Assembly: GCF_030769565.1 (NCBI RefSeq)
Contig: NZ_JAVCAP010000014.1
Span: 1 to 64,000, forward strand
Source of the DNA: Methylophilus aquaticus
GTDB taxonomy: Bacteria > Pseudomonadota > Gammaproteobacteria > Burkholderiales > Methylophilaceae
Reading direction: 5' to 3'
DNA: 64,000 nt
Below are positions 10,001 through 21,417 of the stretch, in pieces (within the stretch, counting starts at the first letter, position 1; each line of letters begins with the position of its first letter). The position numbers and the translations under genes are program-made. The notes beneath the pieces are model-generated. The model searched no databases. It was not told where the DNA came from and was given only the letters and a program-made list of their open reading frames with translations.

Positions 10001-10774
10001 TTAACTGGCCGCCGCGATAAAGTTGCTGATGTCGACAAATTCAGCCACGCCCAGATTCTCGGCCCGCAGTTGCGGGTTGATCCCCAGCGCTGTGAATCCG
10101 GCGTCATCCAGCAGGCCTTTCAGCGTATTGCGCAAGGTTTTGCGACGTTGACCAAAGGCGGCTGTGACTACTTTGGCAAATAGTGCCTCATCAGTTGCAG
10201 GGTAGGGAAGCGTCTCGTAAGGGATGCATCTGACAAAGGCAGACTCCACTTTGGGGGCCGGGTCAAAGGCTTCTGGCGGCACGGTAATCAGATACTCCAT
10301 CTGCAGGCGGTATTGCAGCATGACAGACAGGCGTCCGTATTCAGGTGTGGAGGGTTGCGCCACCATGCGCTCGACCACTTCTTTTTGCAGCATGAAGTGC
10401 ATGTCTATGATTTGGGCCGTGTTTTCCAGTAATTTGAATAGAATTGGGCTGGAAATGTTGTAAGGCAAATTACCTACGACGCGGATACGGGGCCCAATCA
10501 GCCCGAAATCAAATTTCAAGACGTCGGAGTTATGTATGGTGATTTTTCCGGCAGGGTAAAAGCCTTGCATCCACTGGATGATGTCGCGGTCGATTTCAAC
10601 TACGTGCAAATGGTCAAGATGCCGGATCAGCGGTTGCGTCATAGCGCCCAGGCCCGGGCCAATTTCAACCATCAGGTCTTCTGTGTTTGGATGGATTGCG
10701 GTGATCAAACTCTGAATAATGGCTTGATCGGTCAGGAAGTTTTGTCCAAACCGTTTTTTTGCTTGATGTTTCAT
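10001..10774 (-). CDS. rsmA: 16S rRNA dimethyladenosine transferase
   Basis: Dimethylates A1518 and A1519 in helix 45 of 16S rRNA late in small-subunit assembly. The 257-residue SAM-dependent methyltransferase starts KKRFGQNFL, binds SAM through VEIGPGLGAMT, and has the catalytic NLPYNIS motif. Its start overlaps the pdxA stop by four bases (ATGA), so it is translated with pdxA. Order lptD-surA-pdxA-rsmA is the standard enterobacterial and betaproteobacterial operon. Confidence 0.97.
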   Translation of the reverse strand: MKHQAKKRFGQNFLTDQAIIQSLITAIHPNTEDLMVEIGPGLGAMTQPLIRHLDHLHVVEIDRDIIQWMQGFYPAGKITIHNSDVLKFDFGLIGPRIRVVGNLPYNISSPILFKLLENTAQIIDMHFMLQKEVVERMVAQPSTPEYGRLSVMLQYRLQMEYLITVPPEAFDPAPKVESAFVRCIPYETLPYPATDEALFAKVVTAAFGQRRKTLRNTLKGLLDDAGFTALGINPQLRAENLGVAEFVDISNFIAAAS

Positions 10775-11781
10775 GCGTGCTTAGGTGTCTGCGAGTTGGT
10801 CTGCTTGTGTGCGATTTCAATGGCCAGGTGGATAGCGGAGAGCAGGCTGCCGATATCGGCGTTGCCGCTCCCGGCAATATCCAGTGCGGTCCCGTGATCC
10901 ACCGAGGTGCGAGTAATGGGTAAACCGAGTGTGACATTGACGCCCTCGCCAAAACTCGCATGTTTGAGGACGGTCAAGCCCTGATCATGGTACATGGCGA
11001 GAAAGGCATCGGCTTGTGCGAGGTTTTTCTGCGAGAACAGGGTGTCGGCCGGCAGTGCGCCGACCAAATCCATACCTTCTGACCGTAAGGCATTCAGCAC
11101 CGGATTAATTGTTTTAATCTCCTCATCCCCCAGATAGCCGTTTTCACCTGCATGCGGATTAAGGCCGGCAACGTAAATGCGCGGTTTTTCAATGCCAAAC
11201 TTGTGTATGAGGTCATGATGCAAAATGTGCAGCGTGCTGGTCAGCGATGCCTGCGTAATGGCGGAACTGACTTGCGTGAGCGGAATGTGGGTGGTTGCCA
11301 GTGCAACACGCATGCCACCGCCCGTCAGCATCATTACCACTTGCGGGGTGTGGGTCGTTTCCGCCAGATATTCGGTATGGCCGGTAAAGGCAATGCCTGC
11401 GTCGTTGATAATGCCTTTATGCACGGGGGCCGTGACCATGGCATCAAATCTGCCAGTTTGACAACCTTCTCGTGCAATATCGAGCATGTTTAATACATAA
11501 GCGCTGTTTTTGGCATTGAGTGTCCCCGCAACGACGGGCGCGGGTACATGAACATCAAGCACACACAATCTGCCATCACCGGTGTGTGCCTGGGGTCGCT
11601 CTGCAAAGGCATAGGTTTTAAGTGACAAGCCCAATTGCGCAGCACGGGTATGCAATGCGGCAATATCTGCCAACACCACCAGCCCGGCAGGCAGTGCCTG
11701 AAAAGCCAGTTTGACACAGACATCGAGGCCAATACCAGCAGGCTCACCTGAAGTGATGGCAATACATGGCAGGCTGGACAT
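10771..11781 (-). CDS. pdxA: 4-hydroxythreonine-4-phosphate dehydrogenase
   Basis: NAD-dependent oxidation of 4-phosphohydroxy-L-threonine in the DXP-dependent route to pyridoxal phosphate. The 336-residue protein has the N-terminal SGEPAGIG motif, GLNPHAGENGYLGDEE, and the metal-binding histidines in FTGHTEYLAE, LNPHAG and YHDQGL. It lies five bases downstream of surA and overlaps rsmA by four bases. Confidence 0.96.
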   Translation of the reverse strand: MSSLPCIAITSGEPAGIGLDVCVKLAFQALPAGLVVLADIAALHTRAAQLGLSLKTYAFAERPQAHTGDGRLCVLDVHVPAPVVAGTLNAKNSAYVLNMLDIAREGCQTGRFDAMVTAPVHKGIINDAGIAFTGHTEYLAETTHTPQVVMMLTGGGMRVALATTHIPLTQVSSAITQASLTSTLHILHHDLIHKFGIEKPRIYVAGLNPHAGENGYLGDEEIKTINPVLNALRSEGMDLVGALPADTLFSQKNLAQADAFLAMYHDQGLTVLKHASFGEGVNVTLGLPITRTSVDHGTALDIAGSGNADIGSLLSAIHLAIEIAHKQTNSQTPKHA

Positions 11782-11786
11782 GCTGT

Positions 11787-13097
11787 TTAGAACTTGTCTT
11801 CCAGACGCAGTTCGACAAAGGCTTTATCGCGCATTTCGCGTATCCAGTCGTTGTAGGCTTCTTCAGCCTTGCGCGCACGGATCTCCTGACGCGCTTTCAG
11901 GCGTTTGGACTCTTTGGACATATCCTGCTTGCGGCGTTCCAGCACCTGAATAATATGCCAGCCAAATTGACTGCGTATCGGTGCACTGATTTCGTTGATG
12001 GCAAGTTCGCTCATGGCTTTTTCAAACACTGGCACGGTATCACCAGGATTTAACCAGCCCAGATCGCCGCCACTGGAAGCGCTGCCGTCATCCGAGTATT
12101 GACGAGCCATGTCTTCAAATGCGGTGCCATGATCAAGCCGTTCTTTAATGCCGTCAATTTTTTGCCTGGCTTCTTTATCCGACAAAATTTCATTGGGTTT
12201 TAACAAGATGTGGCGCACATGCGTTTGATCCACAATCATGGAGTTATTGCTGGCACGTCGATCATTTAACTTAAGGATATGCACGCCACTTCCGCTGCGG
12301 ATAGGTCTGGTCACGCCACCCGCCTCGACAGTTTTGATGATTTCCAGAAACTGGGCAGGCATTTGCTGGCCACTACGCCAGCCCAGGCTTCCGCCTTCCA
12401 GTGCATTGGGCGCATCAGAAAAGCTCGCTGAGGCCTGTTCAAAAGTCATCCCTTCTGACAAAGCTTTAATGACTTGCTCTGTACGCGCTCTGGCTTTTTG
12501 AATATCTTCAGGTGAACTGTCTTCAGGCAAGCGAATTAAAATCTGCGACATATTAAACTCATCGAGATCACCTTGGCTTTCTTGCGATGTCAGATAGTTG
12601 TCAATTTCGGCTTCCGAAATATTAACTTTATTATCTACCTCACGTTCGCGCAGACGCGCGATGATAATGTCATTGCGAATATCTTCACGGAATTTGTAGA
12701 AATTAGTACCGTCATCTTGCAATGCTTTTTTGAAAGCTGGCATAGTCAGATTGTTTTGTTCAGCAATCCGTTCTATGGTTTTATCCAGTTGCGCATCATC
12801 GATCTTAATCCCTGTTTGCCCTGCCAGCTGCAATTGCAGACTGTCTACAATCAGGCGCTCCAGAATTTGTTTTTGCAAGATATCCTGAGGCGGGACTTCG
12901 GCGCCTTTTTTTAGCATTTGGGCTTTAATCGCTTCAGTGCGATCAGTCAGTTCGCGTTCGGTGATGACTGATTGATCGACCACCGCAATAATCCGATCCA
13001 TTTTTTCAATAGCGGCTTTTTCGGCGGCCATCAGATTGACTGACAAGGTTGTCAAAAGCACACCTGCCAGCGTTGTTCTAGATAAGTAATTCATCAT
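11787..13097 (-). CDS. surA: Periplasmic chaperone and peptidyl-prolyl isomerase SurA
   Basis: Carries unfolded outer-membrane proteins, including LptD, across the periplasm to the BAM complex. The 436-residue precursor has a signal peptide (cleavage after LMA, about residue 24), an N-terminal chaperone domain (residues about 30-175), two parvulin domains (first around FNMSQILIRLPE, second around THVRHILLKP and DLGWLNPGD), and a C-terminal helix that completes the chaperone core. Its start overlaps the lptD stop by four bases, so the chaperone is co-produced with its best-known client. Confidence 0.96.
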   Translation of the reverse strand: MMNYLSRTTLAGVLLTTLSVNLMAAEKAAIEKMDRIIAVVDQSVITERELTDRTEAIKAQMLKKGAEVPPQDILQKQILERLIVDSLQLQLAGQTGIKIDDAQLDKTIERIAEQNNLTMPAFKKALQDDGTNFYKFREDIRNDIIIARLREREVDNKVNISEAEIDNYLTSQESQGDLDEFNMSQILIRLPEDSSPEDIQKARARTEQVIKALSEGMTFEQASASFSDAPNALEGGSLGWRSGQQMPAQFLEIIKTVEAGGVTRPIRSGSGVHILKLNDRRASNNSMIVDQTHVRHILLKPNEILSDKEARQKIDGIKERLDHGTAFEDMARQYSDDGSASSGGDLGWLNPGDTVPVFEKAMSELAINEISAPIRSQFGWHIIQVLERRKQDMSKESKRLKARQEIRARKAEEAYNDWIREMRDKAFVELRLEDKF

Positions 13098-15508
13098 TCT
13101 ACGTTCTGTTCTCTGTAAATCCCCGGAATGTCATTAGTTCGCATGTAAGTGGGGATGTTTCGTTTGACAATATTGAGTGGATTGGCACCAATCGAGGTCA
13201 AGCCACCTAATTCGAGTTGGAAAAACATCGCATAGTTCGCATTGGCGGTTGCCGTTTGGACACGTTGCATTACTGCGCGACCTTGCCAGCAGCCTGCGTC
13301 ATACTCCAAACCAGCCAGCGACTGTACAGCATTGTTATCCCGAATAGAGTAATTTAGCCTGCCGATACCATACCAGCGGTTGCCCAGCGGCCATTGGCCC
13401 GAAACATCTAATTGTTCCAATGTGTTCGCGGTGTAGCGATAGCCAAAATTCAATGATTTTCCTGGCTCGGGATTGTAACGCAGCAAAAAGTTGTTTCGTT
13501 CCATATTGCTACGGTCGGGATCGTATTGCCAGAAGGTATCCAGATTCAGACGGCTGGAAAGTCTGGCGGTAAATCCTGCCAAAATATCTGAAGACTTCCT
13601 GTTGTTTAAACTGGTGTTAGGTAGCGATACTTGCAAGTCGTCAAAGTAGAAGCGCTGCCCCAACGTTGTGCTCAATCGTTCAATTCCTGTCTCGCTATCA
13701 ATGAATCGGCTTGTCATTGCCAGCGTGACCTGGTTTGCATTGCTGAATCTGTCATCACCATTAAACTGGTTTTCATTGAAAATCGAGTTTTGATTCAGTG
13801 TTGCCAACGCAGTATCAAAAATTGGAAACTTGCTTTGGTCTTTGTAAGGCACATATAAGTAATAAACACGAGGTTCAAGTGTGTTCGTATATTTTGTATC
13901 GAACAGAGTGGACTCTCGATCAAAGTACATTCCGGAATCAAGGCTAACGATCGGCAGCGTTCTTTGCAACGAATTGTATTCGTTATTGTAACCGACCGGT
14001 CTGTTGTCATTTAAGTTGTATTGAATGGTATGCACACCTATCTTGGGTGTGATATAGCCAAAAGAAGTATTGACCGGATAGGACACCGATGGATACAAGC
14101 TGAATCGCGACCCTGTCGGTAAGGTGCCAGCCTCTTTCATGCTGTCAAAGTACACGAATTGGCTGGTGGTTTGCGTGGTAAATCCTTTCCACTCGTTGTT
14201 GTACGTCATGGTTAACTGTGGTAGGCGCTGGTACACAAAAGAAACATTGTCCAGGTTTTGGTATCGTTGTACGGTTCCGTTGAACGTCAGATGCTCATCG
14301 TGATAATTCAGAAATGCGGTTTGTGGCAAATTTACGCGTGAGGTCACTACAATTCTGGTAGCCATTTCAGAGAAATACTTATCATCGGAAACTTTTTCGA
14401 GGTTGTAGCCACCAGACCAATGGTCACTGAACTGTTGGGTGTGCGCCAGCTTTGCGTAGTAGCGTGTTTCTTCGGTTGTACTATCCTTGTCGAGATATTC
14501 GAAGTTGTTAATGCCAGAGTAATTTTCACCAAGGTAGCGGAATTCGCCTTGAAGCTGCAGGCCGCGTTTGCTTAAAATGCGAGTAGCAATTGTTGCATCC
14601 ATGTCCGGGCTAATATTGATGTAATAAGGCGTCAATAATTCGAAGCCGCTGCGTGAAGTCGTTCCCATCAGCGGTGCAAGCAAACCGCTTTTGCGCTGAT
14701 TGTTATACGAGAAACTCATCCAGGGGGTATATAAAATTGGAACGCCCTTGAACTGAATATAGGCATTGGTTGCATCGCCAGTACGTGTATAGTCATTGAG
14801 CTCAAGATCATTGGCTTTAATGTACCAGTCATCAGAGTTGGCGGGACAAGAAGTGTAGCTGGCTTTGGAAAGCCGTTTTACGTCTTGCCCTTCAAACAGC
14901 ACTTGTTTGGCTGAAATTCTGATATTGTCAAAATTAGATTGTTTATTCTCAGTGCCTGATGCCAGGCTGTCGTCGAGATAGCGTTTGGGGTCGCTGATTA
15001 AAATGGCTTCATCGCTTAAGAGCGGGCTCTTGTCCTGATCACTGGGAGGGGGCGGTGCACTCTTGAACTCGATTGAAACGTCGCGCATTTCACCTATGCT
15101 TTCGCTCAGGCGCATACGCAACATAGGTCCGGTAATCTTGGCTTGCCCCATGGTAATTACTGCATTGCCATCCACCTGCAATTCGTCGTTTTGCATATCA
15201 TAACGAATGTCATCGCCAGTGATTTTCTGATTGTCTTTCCGGATAATGGCGTTGCCTGTTGCGCGTAACTGACGGTCGATGCGCAGCTGCAGTGTATCTC
15301 CTTCGATTTCGATGGCACCGGGCAATACGGCTGTTTCAGCGACCATAATAGGGGTTTCAATAACTGTGGGCGGTTCGTCTGCACGCACAGACGTTGCCCC
15401 GAGCATGCTGGTAGCAATAACTGCCAGAATCAGGCACATACCCCGATCTTGAAAAGTGGATGAAGATGCTTGCAAGTTAGTATTATGAATAATTGATTTC
15501 AGAACCAC
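13094..15508 (-). CDS. lptD: LPS-assembly protein LptD
   Basis: Outer-membrane barrel that, with LptE, delivers lipopolysaccharide to the cell surface. The 804-residue precursor has a signal peptide ending VRA (about residue 43), an OstA/LptA-like jellyroll (residues about 60-170), then a barrel ending in a conserved tail. Only two cysteines are in the mature part, C221 (TSCPANS) and C740 (DAGCWQG), against four in E. coli; one interdomain disulfide is thus possible. The start is uncertain: a GTG at 15508 gives a charged N-region, whereas an ATG at 15439 (MCLILAV) gives a short signal peptide with almost no positive charge. First gene of the lptD-surA-pdxA-rsmA operon. Confidence 0.95.
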   Translation of the reverse strand: MVLKSIIHNTNLQASSSTFQDRGMCLILAVIATSMLGATSVRADEPPTVIETPIMVAETAVLPGAIEIEGDTLQLRIDRQLRATGNAIIRKDNQKITGDDIRYDMQNDELQVDGNAVITMGQAKITGPMLRMRLSESIGEMRDVSIEFKSAPPPPSDQDKSPLLSDEAILISDPKRYLDDSLASGTENKQSNFDNIRISAKQVLFEGQDVKRLSKASYTSCPANSDDWYIKANDLELNDYTRTGDATNAYIQFKGVPILYTPWMSFSYNNQRKSGLLAPLMGTTSRSGFELLTPYYINISPDMDATIATRILSKRGLQLQGEFRYLGENYSGINNFEYLDKDSTTEETRYYAKLAHTQQFSDHWSGGYNLEKVSDDKYFSEMATRIVVTSRVNLPQTAFLNYHDEHLTFNGTVQRYQNLDNVSFVYQRLPQLTMTYNNEWKGFTTQTTSQFVYFDSMKEAGTLPTGSRFSLYPSVSYPVNTSFGYITPKIGVHTIQYNLNDNRPVGYNNEYNSLQRTLPIVSLDSGMYFDRESTLFDTKYTNTLEPRVYYLYVPYKDQSKFPIFDTALATLNQNSIFNENQFNGDDRFSNANQVTLAMTSRFIDSETGIERLSTTLGQRFYFDDLQVSLPNTSLNNRKSSDILAGFTARLSSRLNLDTFWQYDPDRSNMERNNFLLRYNPEPGKSLNFGYRYTANTLEQLDVSGQWPLGNRWYGIGRLNYSIRDNNAVQSLAGLEYDAGCWQGRAVMQRVQTATANANYAMFFQLELGGLTSIGANPLNIVKRNIPTYMRTNDIPGIYREQNVE

Positions 15509-15690
15509 CTGCCAAGAGGCGACGCCAGTGCTTTCCTACCATCAGGCAACCAGCCTGACCAACATTTTTTAAGTGCAGTATATTATTCATGAAAACGGCT
15601 AAAAAGTCATTTTTCACTTAAAATGTGAGTCGCATTTTAACAGTTAAGTATTCATGGTCGTTAGTCTTAATTCAATGAGTCGGGATTTTT

Positions 15691-17339
<1,649 letters not shown>

Positions 17340-17368
17340 TGGCCTTAATTTTAATAACAGGGAACGCT

Positions 17369-17797
17369 ATGAAACCACCCTATGAACATCGTACAGACCG
17401 TTTGGCGCATCATGTCCTGATGTGGATAGAGCGCCTGGGCCTTGCACTGGTCACCGTAGCCACTTTTTTCTCATTGGCACACGAGCTGGCACGTATGTGG
17501 CATGCCGGCATGGTGGGGCTGGGCGATTTATTGCAGCTGTTTTTATATCTGGAAGTGTTTTCCATGATCAACAGTTACTTCGGTTCAGGCAAGCTGCCGA
17601 TGCGTTATCCGATTTACATCGCAATGGTTGCGCTGGCGCGGTATTTGTTGCTCGACATGAAAGAGATGACCGAAACCCATATGCTGGCCGTGTCATCAGC
17701 CATTTTTATTCTCGCAATTTCAGTGCTGGCGATGCGCTTTGGACATGCCAGATTTCCGTATGAGGATATTCCAGAACAGAAACGTGATTTACTTTAA
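17369..17797 (+). CDS. PsiE-like inner membrane protein
   Basis: A 142-residue protein with four predicted membrane helices and the PsiE-family core (LLQLFLYLEVFSMINSYF followed by a MRYPIYIAMVALARYLLLD segment). In E. coli psiE responds to phosphate starvation and cAMP-CRP, but its biochemical role is unknown. ATG at 17369 is chosen because AGGGA stands six bases before it; an earlier ATG at 17339 overlaps the murU stop and lacks a ribosome binding site. Location after murU suggests co-transcription but gives no function. Confidence 0.75.
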   Translation: MKPPYEHRTDRLAHHVLMWIERLGLALVTVATFFSLAHELARMWHAGMVGLGDLLQLFLYLEVFSMINSYFGSGKLPMRYPIYIAMVALARYLLLDMKEMTETHMLAVSSAIFILAISVLAMRFGHARFPYEDIPEQKRDLL

Positions 17798-17816
17798 ATG
17801 CCCGGTAGAAAAGCAC

Positions 17817-18860
17817 TTATGCCGACATAGTTTTGCTAATGACTGTCACCTGATTTCTGCCTTTAGCTTTTGAGGCATACAACGCCTGGTCTGCGCGCGA
17901 GATAAATGATTCTGGAGATTCCCCATGCAGGTAAGGGGTCACTCCTAATGAAATGGTGATATTTGATATCTGTGCTTGAGAAACACTGTTTTTAATAGTG
18001 ATTTTCTCCACTTTTTTACGAATGTCTTCTGCAATTTTTTCAGCAATTTCCAAACTGGTCTCAGGTAACAGTAATACAAATTCTTCGCCGCCATATCTGG
18101 CTGCGGTTTGGTGTGCAGCACCTGCGGACTGCAATATCTGAGCAACAGCTTTAATCACTTTGTCACCAAATAAATGACCGTAGCTGTCATTTATCTTTTT
18201 AAAGTAGTCTATGTCTGCCAGCAACAGGCATGGCGGTTTTTGCAGATTATCTAACTGAAGTTCATAGCTGGATAAACATTGCCCAAGCGCAGCATCAAAC
18301 CCTTTTCGATTGATTAGTCCGGTCAGCCCATCGGAAATGGCTTCCTGTCTGGCTTTGGTGATTTCGTCTTTGAGACGCACCATTTCTTCAGCGCTGGTCT
18401 CCAGTTTTGATTGTAAGTTATTGATAGAGCCTTGCATATTCAAGGTTTGATTAAGAATGGCTTGCAGATTAAGGTCAGAGGTATGGTCGCGTTGTTGGAT
18501 CTTGTCTGACCAGCTTTGCAGTGCATTTTTAAATTGCGTGGTGTCTTCTCCGGCTTTCGAAGTCGAGCTGCTGATGTCCGTCATCACCTGGCTAAAACGG
18601 TCAATAATTGCCTGTGCACCCGCATCATCAATCTTTGCAATATGATGTTGAAACAGGCGTGTTGTACTTTTTTCGTTTAGCTTTTTTTCTTTTTCTATTA
18701 AAGCGTCAACCTCTTCAATCAATTTAGCATGTTCGCCTGAAGCATACTCGTACCATACCGCATAGCTCACTGGGTGAAACGCAGCATCCTGCTGGGTCAT
18801 ATGGTTGACCGCCAGCCGAAGATATTCGGCACTTTTCTCTTTAGTGACCTGATATTGCAT
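17817..18860 (-). CDS. GGDEF diguanylate cyclase
   Basis: Probably makes cyclic di-GMP from two GTP. The 347-residue cytoplasmic protein has an N-terminal helical sensor-like region (FHPVSYAVWYEYASGEH), a coiled coil at about 110-170, and a C-terminal GGDEF domain with DGLTGLINRKGFD, LLADIDYFKKINDSYGH and an intact active site RYGGEEF. There is no RxxD inhibitory site at the usual place before GGEEF, so product feedback at that site is unlikely. No membrane segment or signal peptide. ATG at 18860 is preferred (GAGAGA seven bases upstream). It is convergent with the psiE-like gene. Confidence 0.88.
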   Translation of the reverse strand: MQYQVTKEKSAEYLRLAVNHMTQQDAAFHPVSYAVWYEYASGEHAKLIEEVDALIEKEKKLNEKSTTRLFQHHIAKIDDAGAQAIIDRFSQVMTDISSSTSKAGEDTTQFKNALQSWSDKIQQRDHTSDLNLQAILNQTLNMQGSINNLQSKLETSAEEMVRLKDEITKARQEAISDGLTGLINRKGFDAALGQCLSSYELQLDNLQKPPCLLLADIDYFKKINDSYGHLFGDKVIKAVAQILQSAGAAHQTAARYGGEEFVLLLPETSLEIAEKIAEDIRKKVEKITIKNSVSQAQISNITISLGVTPYLHGESPESFISRADQALYASKAKGRNQVTVISKTMSA

Positions 18861-19017
18861 CGTGTGATCTCTCAATGGTGATTTTAAAAATTTTTATATA
18901 AACCTGCTTCTAATAACGGCGCATTTGCCGGATGATTAAGGGTAGCGTTAAAAAATGATATGAAATGCAGAACCTACACTGCATATAAGTTGTGTTTTAT
19001 ATTCATTGGAGAATTGG

Positions 19018-19242
19018 GTGAACCCAGTTGATTTACAGAAACTAGTCAGCATGACCATGCCATTCGGCCGATACAAGGGTCGCTTGCTGGCTGACTTGCC
19101 GGGAAATTATTTGAACTGGTTTGCGAGGGAAGGCTTTCCACCGGGGGAACTTGGCAGGTTGCTGCATTTGATGCAGGAGATTGATCACAATGGGTTGTCT
19201 GGACTGCTACACCCGCTGCGGCAAACATCCACACATGATTAA
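19018..19242 (+). CDS. DUF3820 family small protein
   Basis: A 74-residue protein with the pattern MPFGRYKGRLLADLP, then WFAREGFPPGELGRLL, which is the DUF3820 family (sometimes called putative quorum-sensing-regulated virulence factor). Its function is not established. GTG at 19018 is taken as start because GGAG stands seven bases before it. The 3' end overlaps the next gene by eight bases. Confidence 0.75.
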   Translation: MNPVDLQKLVSMTMPFGRYKGRLLADLPGNYLNWFAREGFPPGELGRLLHLMQEIDHNGLSGLLHPLRQTSTHD

Positions 19243-20011
19243 GTACATTGCTTGGCTATTCGTCTGGTGGGGGTGTTGTCCACCGCTTGCCTCGTCTGCG
19301 GAACCATGGCAAGAGATTGCCTATTTGCAGCAAGCTTTTGAGGAGGTGGCACTGAGAAGCGAATACGTGTCTGCACCACAAACTGTACGCAAATGGCGCA
19401 AGCCGGTCAAAGTGTGGCTAGTGCATCATGTTGACCAGGCAGAGGAGCATGCGACATTGGCACGCTATCATCTGGAGCATTTGGCAAAACTTACAGGTCA
19501 TCCGGTCACTATGGCGACATCTGCTGCGGAGGCTAATATGACCATCGTGTTTAGCTATTTGCAGTTATGGCGTAACGATATCGCCTTGGTTAGCGGTAAC
19601 CTTAAGCTTAAGCCGCCTCCTGATGCCGCCTGCATGTTTGGACTCGATCTCGATGAAAGCAAGGCAATCCGGCGTGCATGGGTGGTGATCCCTGTAGATC
19701 ATGCCCAGGAGCATCGATTGCTGCTTTCATGTATTGTGGAGGAAACCACACAGGCCATGGGCCTGCCTAATGACTCTGACAAAGTCTACCCTTCCATTTT
19801 TAATGATAAAACGCCAGAGACTCTGCTCACCGGACTGGATGCTCTGTTGCTGAAAATGCTGTACTCCCCAAAAATCAAGTCGGGTATGCGTGTCGGGCAG
19901 GTGCGGCCCATACTCGCTGATATTTTGCAGCAATGGCAGGCTGACGGTGAGATCGATAATGCTGAAAAAATGGTGCGACAGTCGCCGTTGTATGAAATGA
20001 TGGGTTTCTGA
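19235..20011 (+). CDS. DUF2927 family exported protein
   Basis: A 258-residue protein with a signal peptide (WLFVWWGCCPPLASSA, cleavage likely before EPWQE), then a region with KPVKVWLVHHVD, HLEHLAKLTGHPV and VEETTQAMGLPNDS. This pattern fits DUF2927, a family with a metallopeptidase-like look (the conserved EE in VEETTQ), but no HExxH zinc motif is present, so no activity is claimed. ATG at 19235 overlaps the end of the DUF3820 gene; coupling is likely. A start further upstream at 19181 is possible but lies deep within the preceding gene. Confidence 0.65.
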   Translation: MIKYIAWLFVWWGCCPPLASSAEPWQEIAYLQQAFEEVALRSEYVSAPQTVRKWRKPVKVWLVHHVDQAEEHATLARYHLEHLAKLTGHPVTMATSAAEANMTIVFSYLQLWRNDIALVSGNLKLKPPPDAACMFGLDLDESKAIRRAWVVIPVDHAQEHRLLLSCIVEETTQAMGLPNDSDKVYPSIFNDKTPETLLTGLDALLLKMLYSPKIKSGMRVGQVRPILADILQQWQADGEIDNAEKMVRQSPLYEMMGF

Positions 20012-20093
20012 ATGCTTTGATGTGAAGTCAGGAACCATTCCAGCATTCATAGACCAAATACGCTAAAATGCACCAATTATTTGAGGGGTTGTC

Positions 20094-21404
20094 TTGAGTT
20101 TCTCTATCAATGAATTTGCCTGTCGCCGTCAACAATTGATGGCGCGTATGGGGCCTGGGGTCGCTGTGATTCCGACTGCGCCGGAAGTGATTCGTAATCG
20201 AGACAGTCACTACCCTTACCGTTTTGACAGTTATTTTTATTACCTCACGGGTTTTAAAGAGCCTGAAGCCTTGCTGGTGCTGGTGGCTGGTCAGGAAAAT
20301 AAAAGTATCCTTTTCTGCCGCGATAAAGATCTGGAACGTGAAATATGGGACGGATTTCGTTTTGGGCCGGACGCCGCAAGAACCGAGTTTGGTTTTGATC
20401 AGACCTTTTCCATAAAGCAGCTTGAGGAGGAGTTGCCCAAGTTGCTGGCTAATCAGCCCAAGCTCTTTTTCAGTCTGGGGGCAGATGCCGTTTGGGATAC
20501 AAAAATGCTGGCCATGCTCAATCAGTTGCGCGCCCAAGGACGCGCAGGCATACAAGCCCCAGCGGCTGTGGTTGATGTGCGTCAACCCCTGGACAGTCTG
20601 CGTCTGCTTAAATCCGACTTCGAACTTGACATCATGCGACAGTCAGCCAGGATTGCTGCCAGTGCGCACAATCAGGCCATGCACAGCGTACAGCCCGGCA
20701 AATGGGAGTATGAAATAGAGGCTGAGTTTTTACATACGTTTTATCGCCATGGAGCGCAAGCGCCAGCTTATACCAGTATTGTGGCAGGTGGATCGAATGC
20801 CTGTACTTTGCATTACAACGCGAATAATGCGCAGTTGAACGCCGGTGATTTGTTATTGATTGATGCTGGTTGCGAGCTGGATGGTTATGCCAGTGATATT
20901 ACGCGTACCTTCCCGGTAAACGGTCACTTCAGTGGCGCACAAAAGGATTTGTACGAACTGGTATTGGCGGCGCAACTGGCTGCGATTGAAAATGTAAGTC
21001 CAGAGCATCACTGGAATGCTCCGCATGAAGCCGCTTTGGCGGTGCTGGTAGATGGCTTTATTCATTATGGCTTATGTCAGGGTAGCCGCGAGGGCGTGCT
21101 TGAAAGTGGCAGTTACCGCCAGTTTTACATGCACCGTACCGGACATTGGCTGGGGCTGGATGTGCATGATGCAGGGGAGTATAAAACGGCTGGTGGCGAT
21201 TGGGTCATGTTGCGACCTGGCAACGTGTTAACTGTTGAACCCGGCTGTTACGTGCGACCATCTGCCAATGTGCCCGAACATTTTTGGAACATTGGTATTC
21301 GCATTGAAGATGATGTGGTGGTGACCGCACAAGGTGCTGAGGTGATCACCGCTGATGCCATCAAGTCGGTTGCAGATATCGAAGCTTTGATGCGTACAAT
21401 CTGA
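20094..21404 (+). CDS. pepP: Xaa-Pro aminopeptidase P
   Basis: Removes N-terminal residues preceding proline. The 436-residue protein has the aminopeptidase P N-terminal domain (residues about 5-140, with SHYPYRFDSYFYYLTGF) and the pita-bread catalytic domain with the two-metal ligands in DAGCELDGYASDITRTF, HRTGHWLGLDVHD, VEPGCY and GIRIEDD. TTG at 20094 with GAGGGG a few bases upstream is the likely start. Just ahead of two ubiquinone hydroxylase genes, matching the pepP-ubiH-ubiI order of proteobacteria. Confidence 0.95.
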   Translation: MSFSINEFACRRQQLMARMGPGVAVIPTAPEVIRNRDSHYPYRFDSYFYYLTGFKEPEALLVLVAGQENKSILFCRDKDLEREIWDGFRFGPDAARTEFGFDQTFSIKQLEEELPKLLANQPKLFFSLGADAVWDTKMLAMLNQLRAQGRAGIQAPAAVVDVRQPLDSLRLLKSDFELDIMRQSARIAASAHNQAMHSVQPGKWEYEIEAEFLHTFYRHGAQAPAYTSIVAGGSNACTLHYNANNAQLNAGDLLLIDAGCELDGYASDITRTFPVNGHFSGAQKDLYELVLAAQLAAIENVSPEHHWNAPHEAALAVLVDGFIHYGLCQGSREGVLESGSYRQFYMHRTGHWLGLDVHDAGEYKTAGGDWVMLRPGNVLTVEPGCYVRPSANVPEHFWNIGIRIEDDVVVTAQGAEVITADAIKSVADIEALMRTI

Positions 21405-21417
21405 AGAGAGAAGCAAT

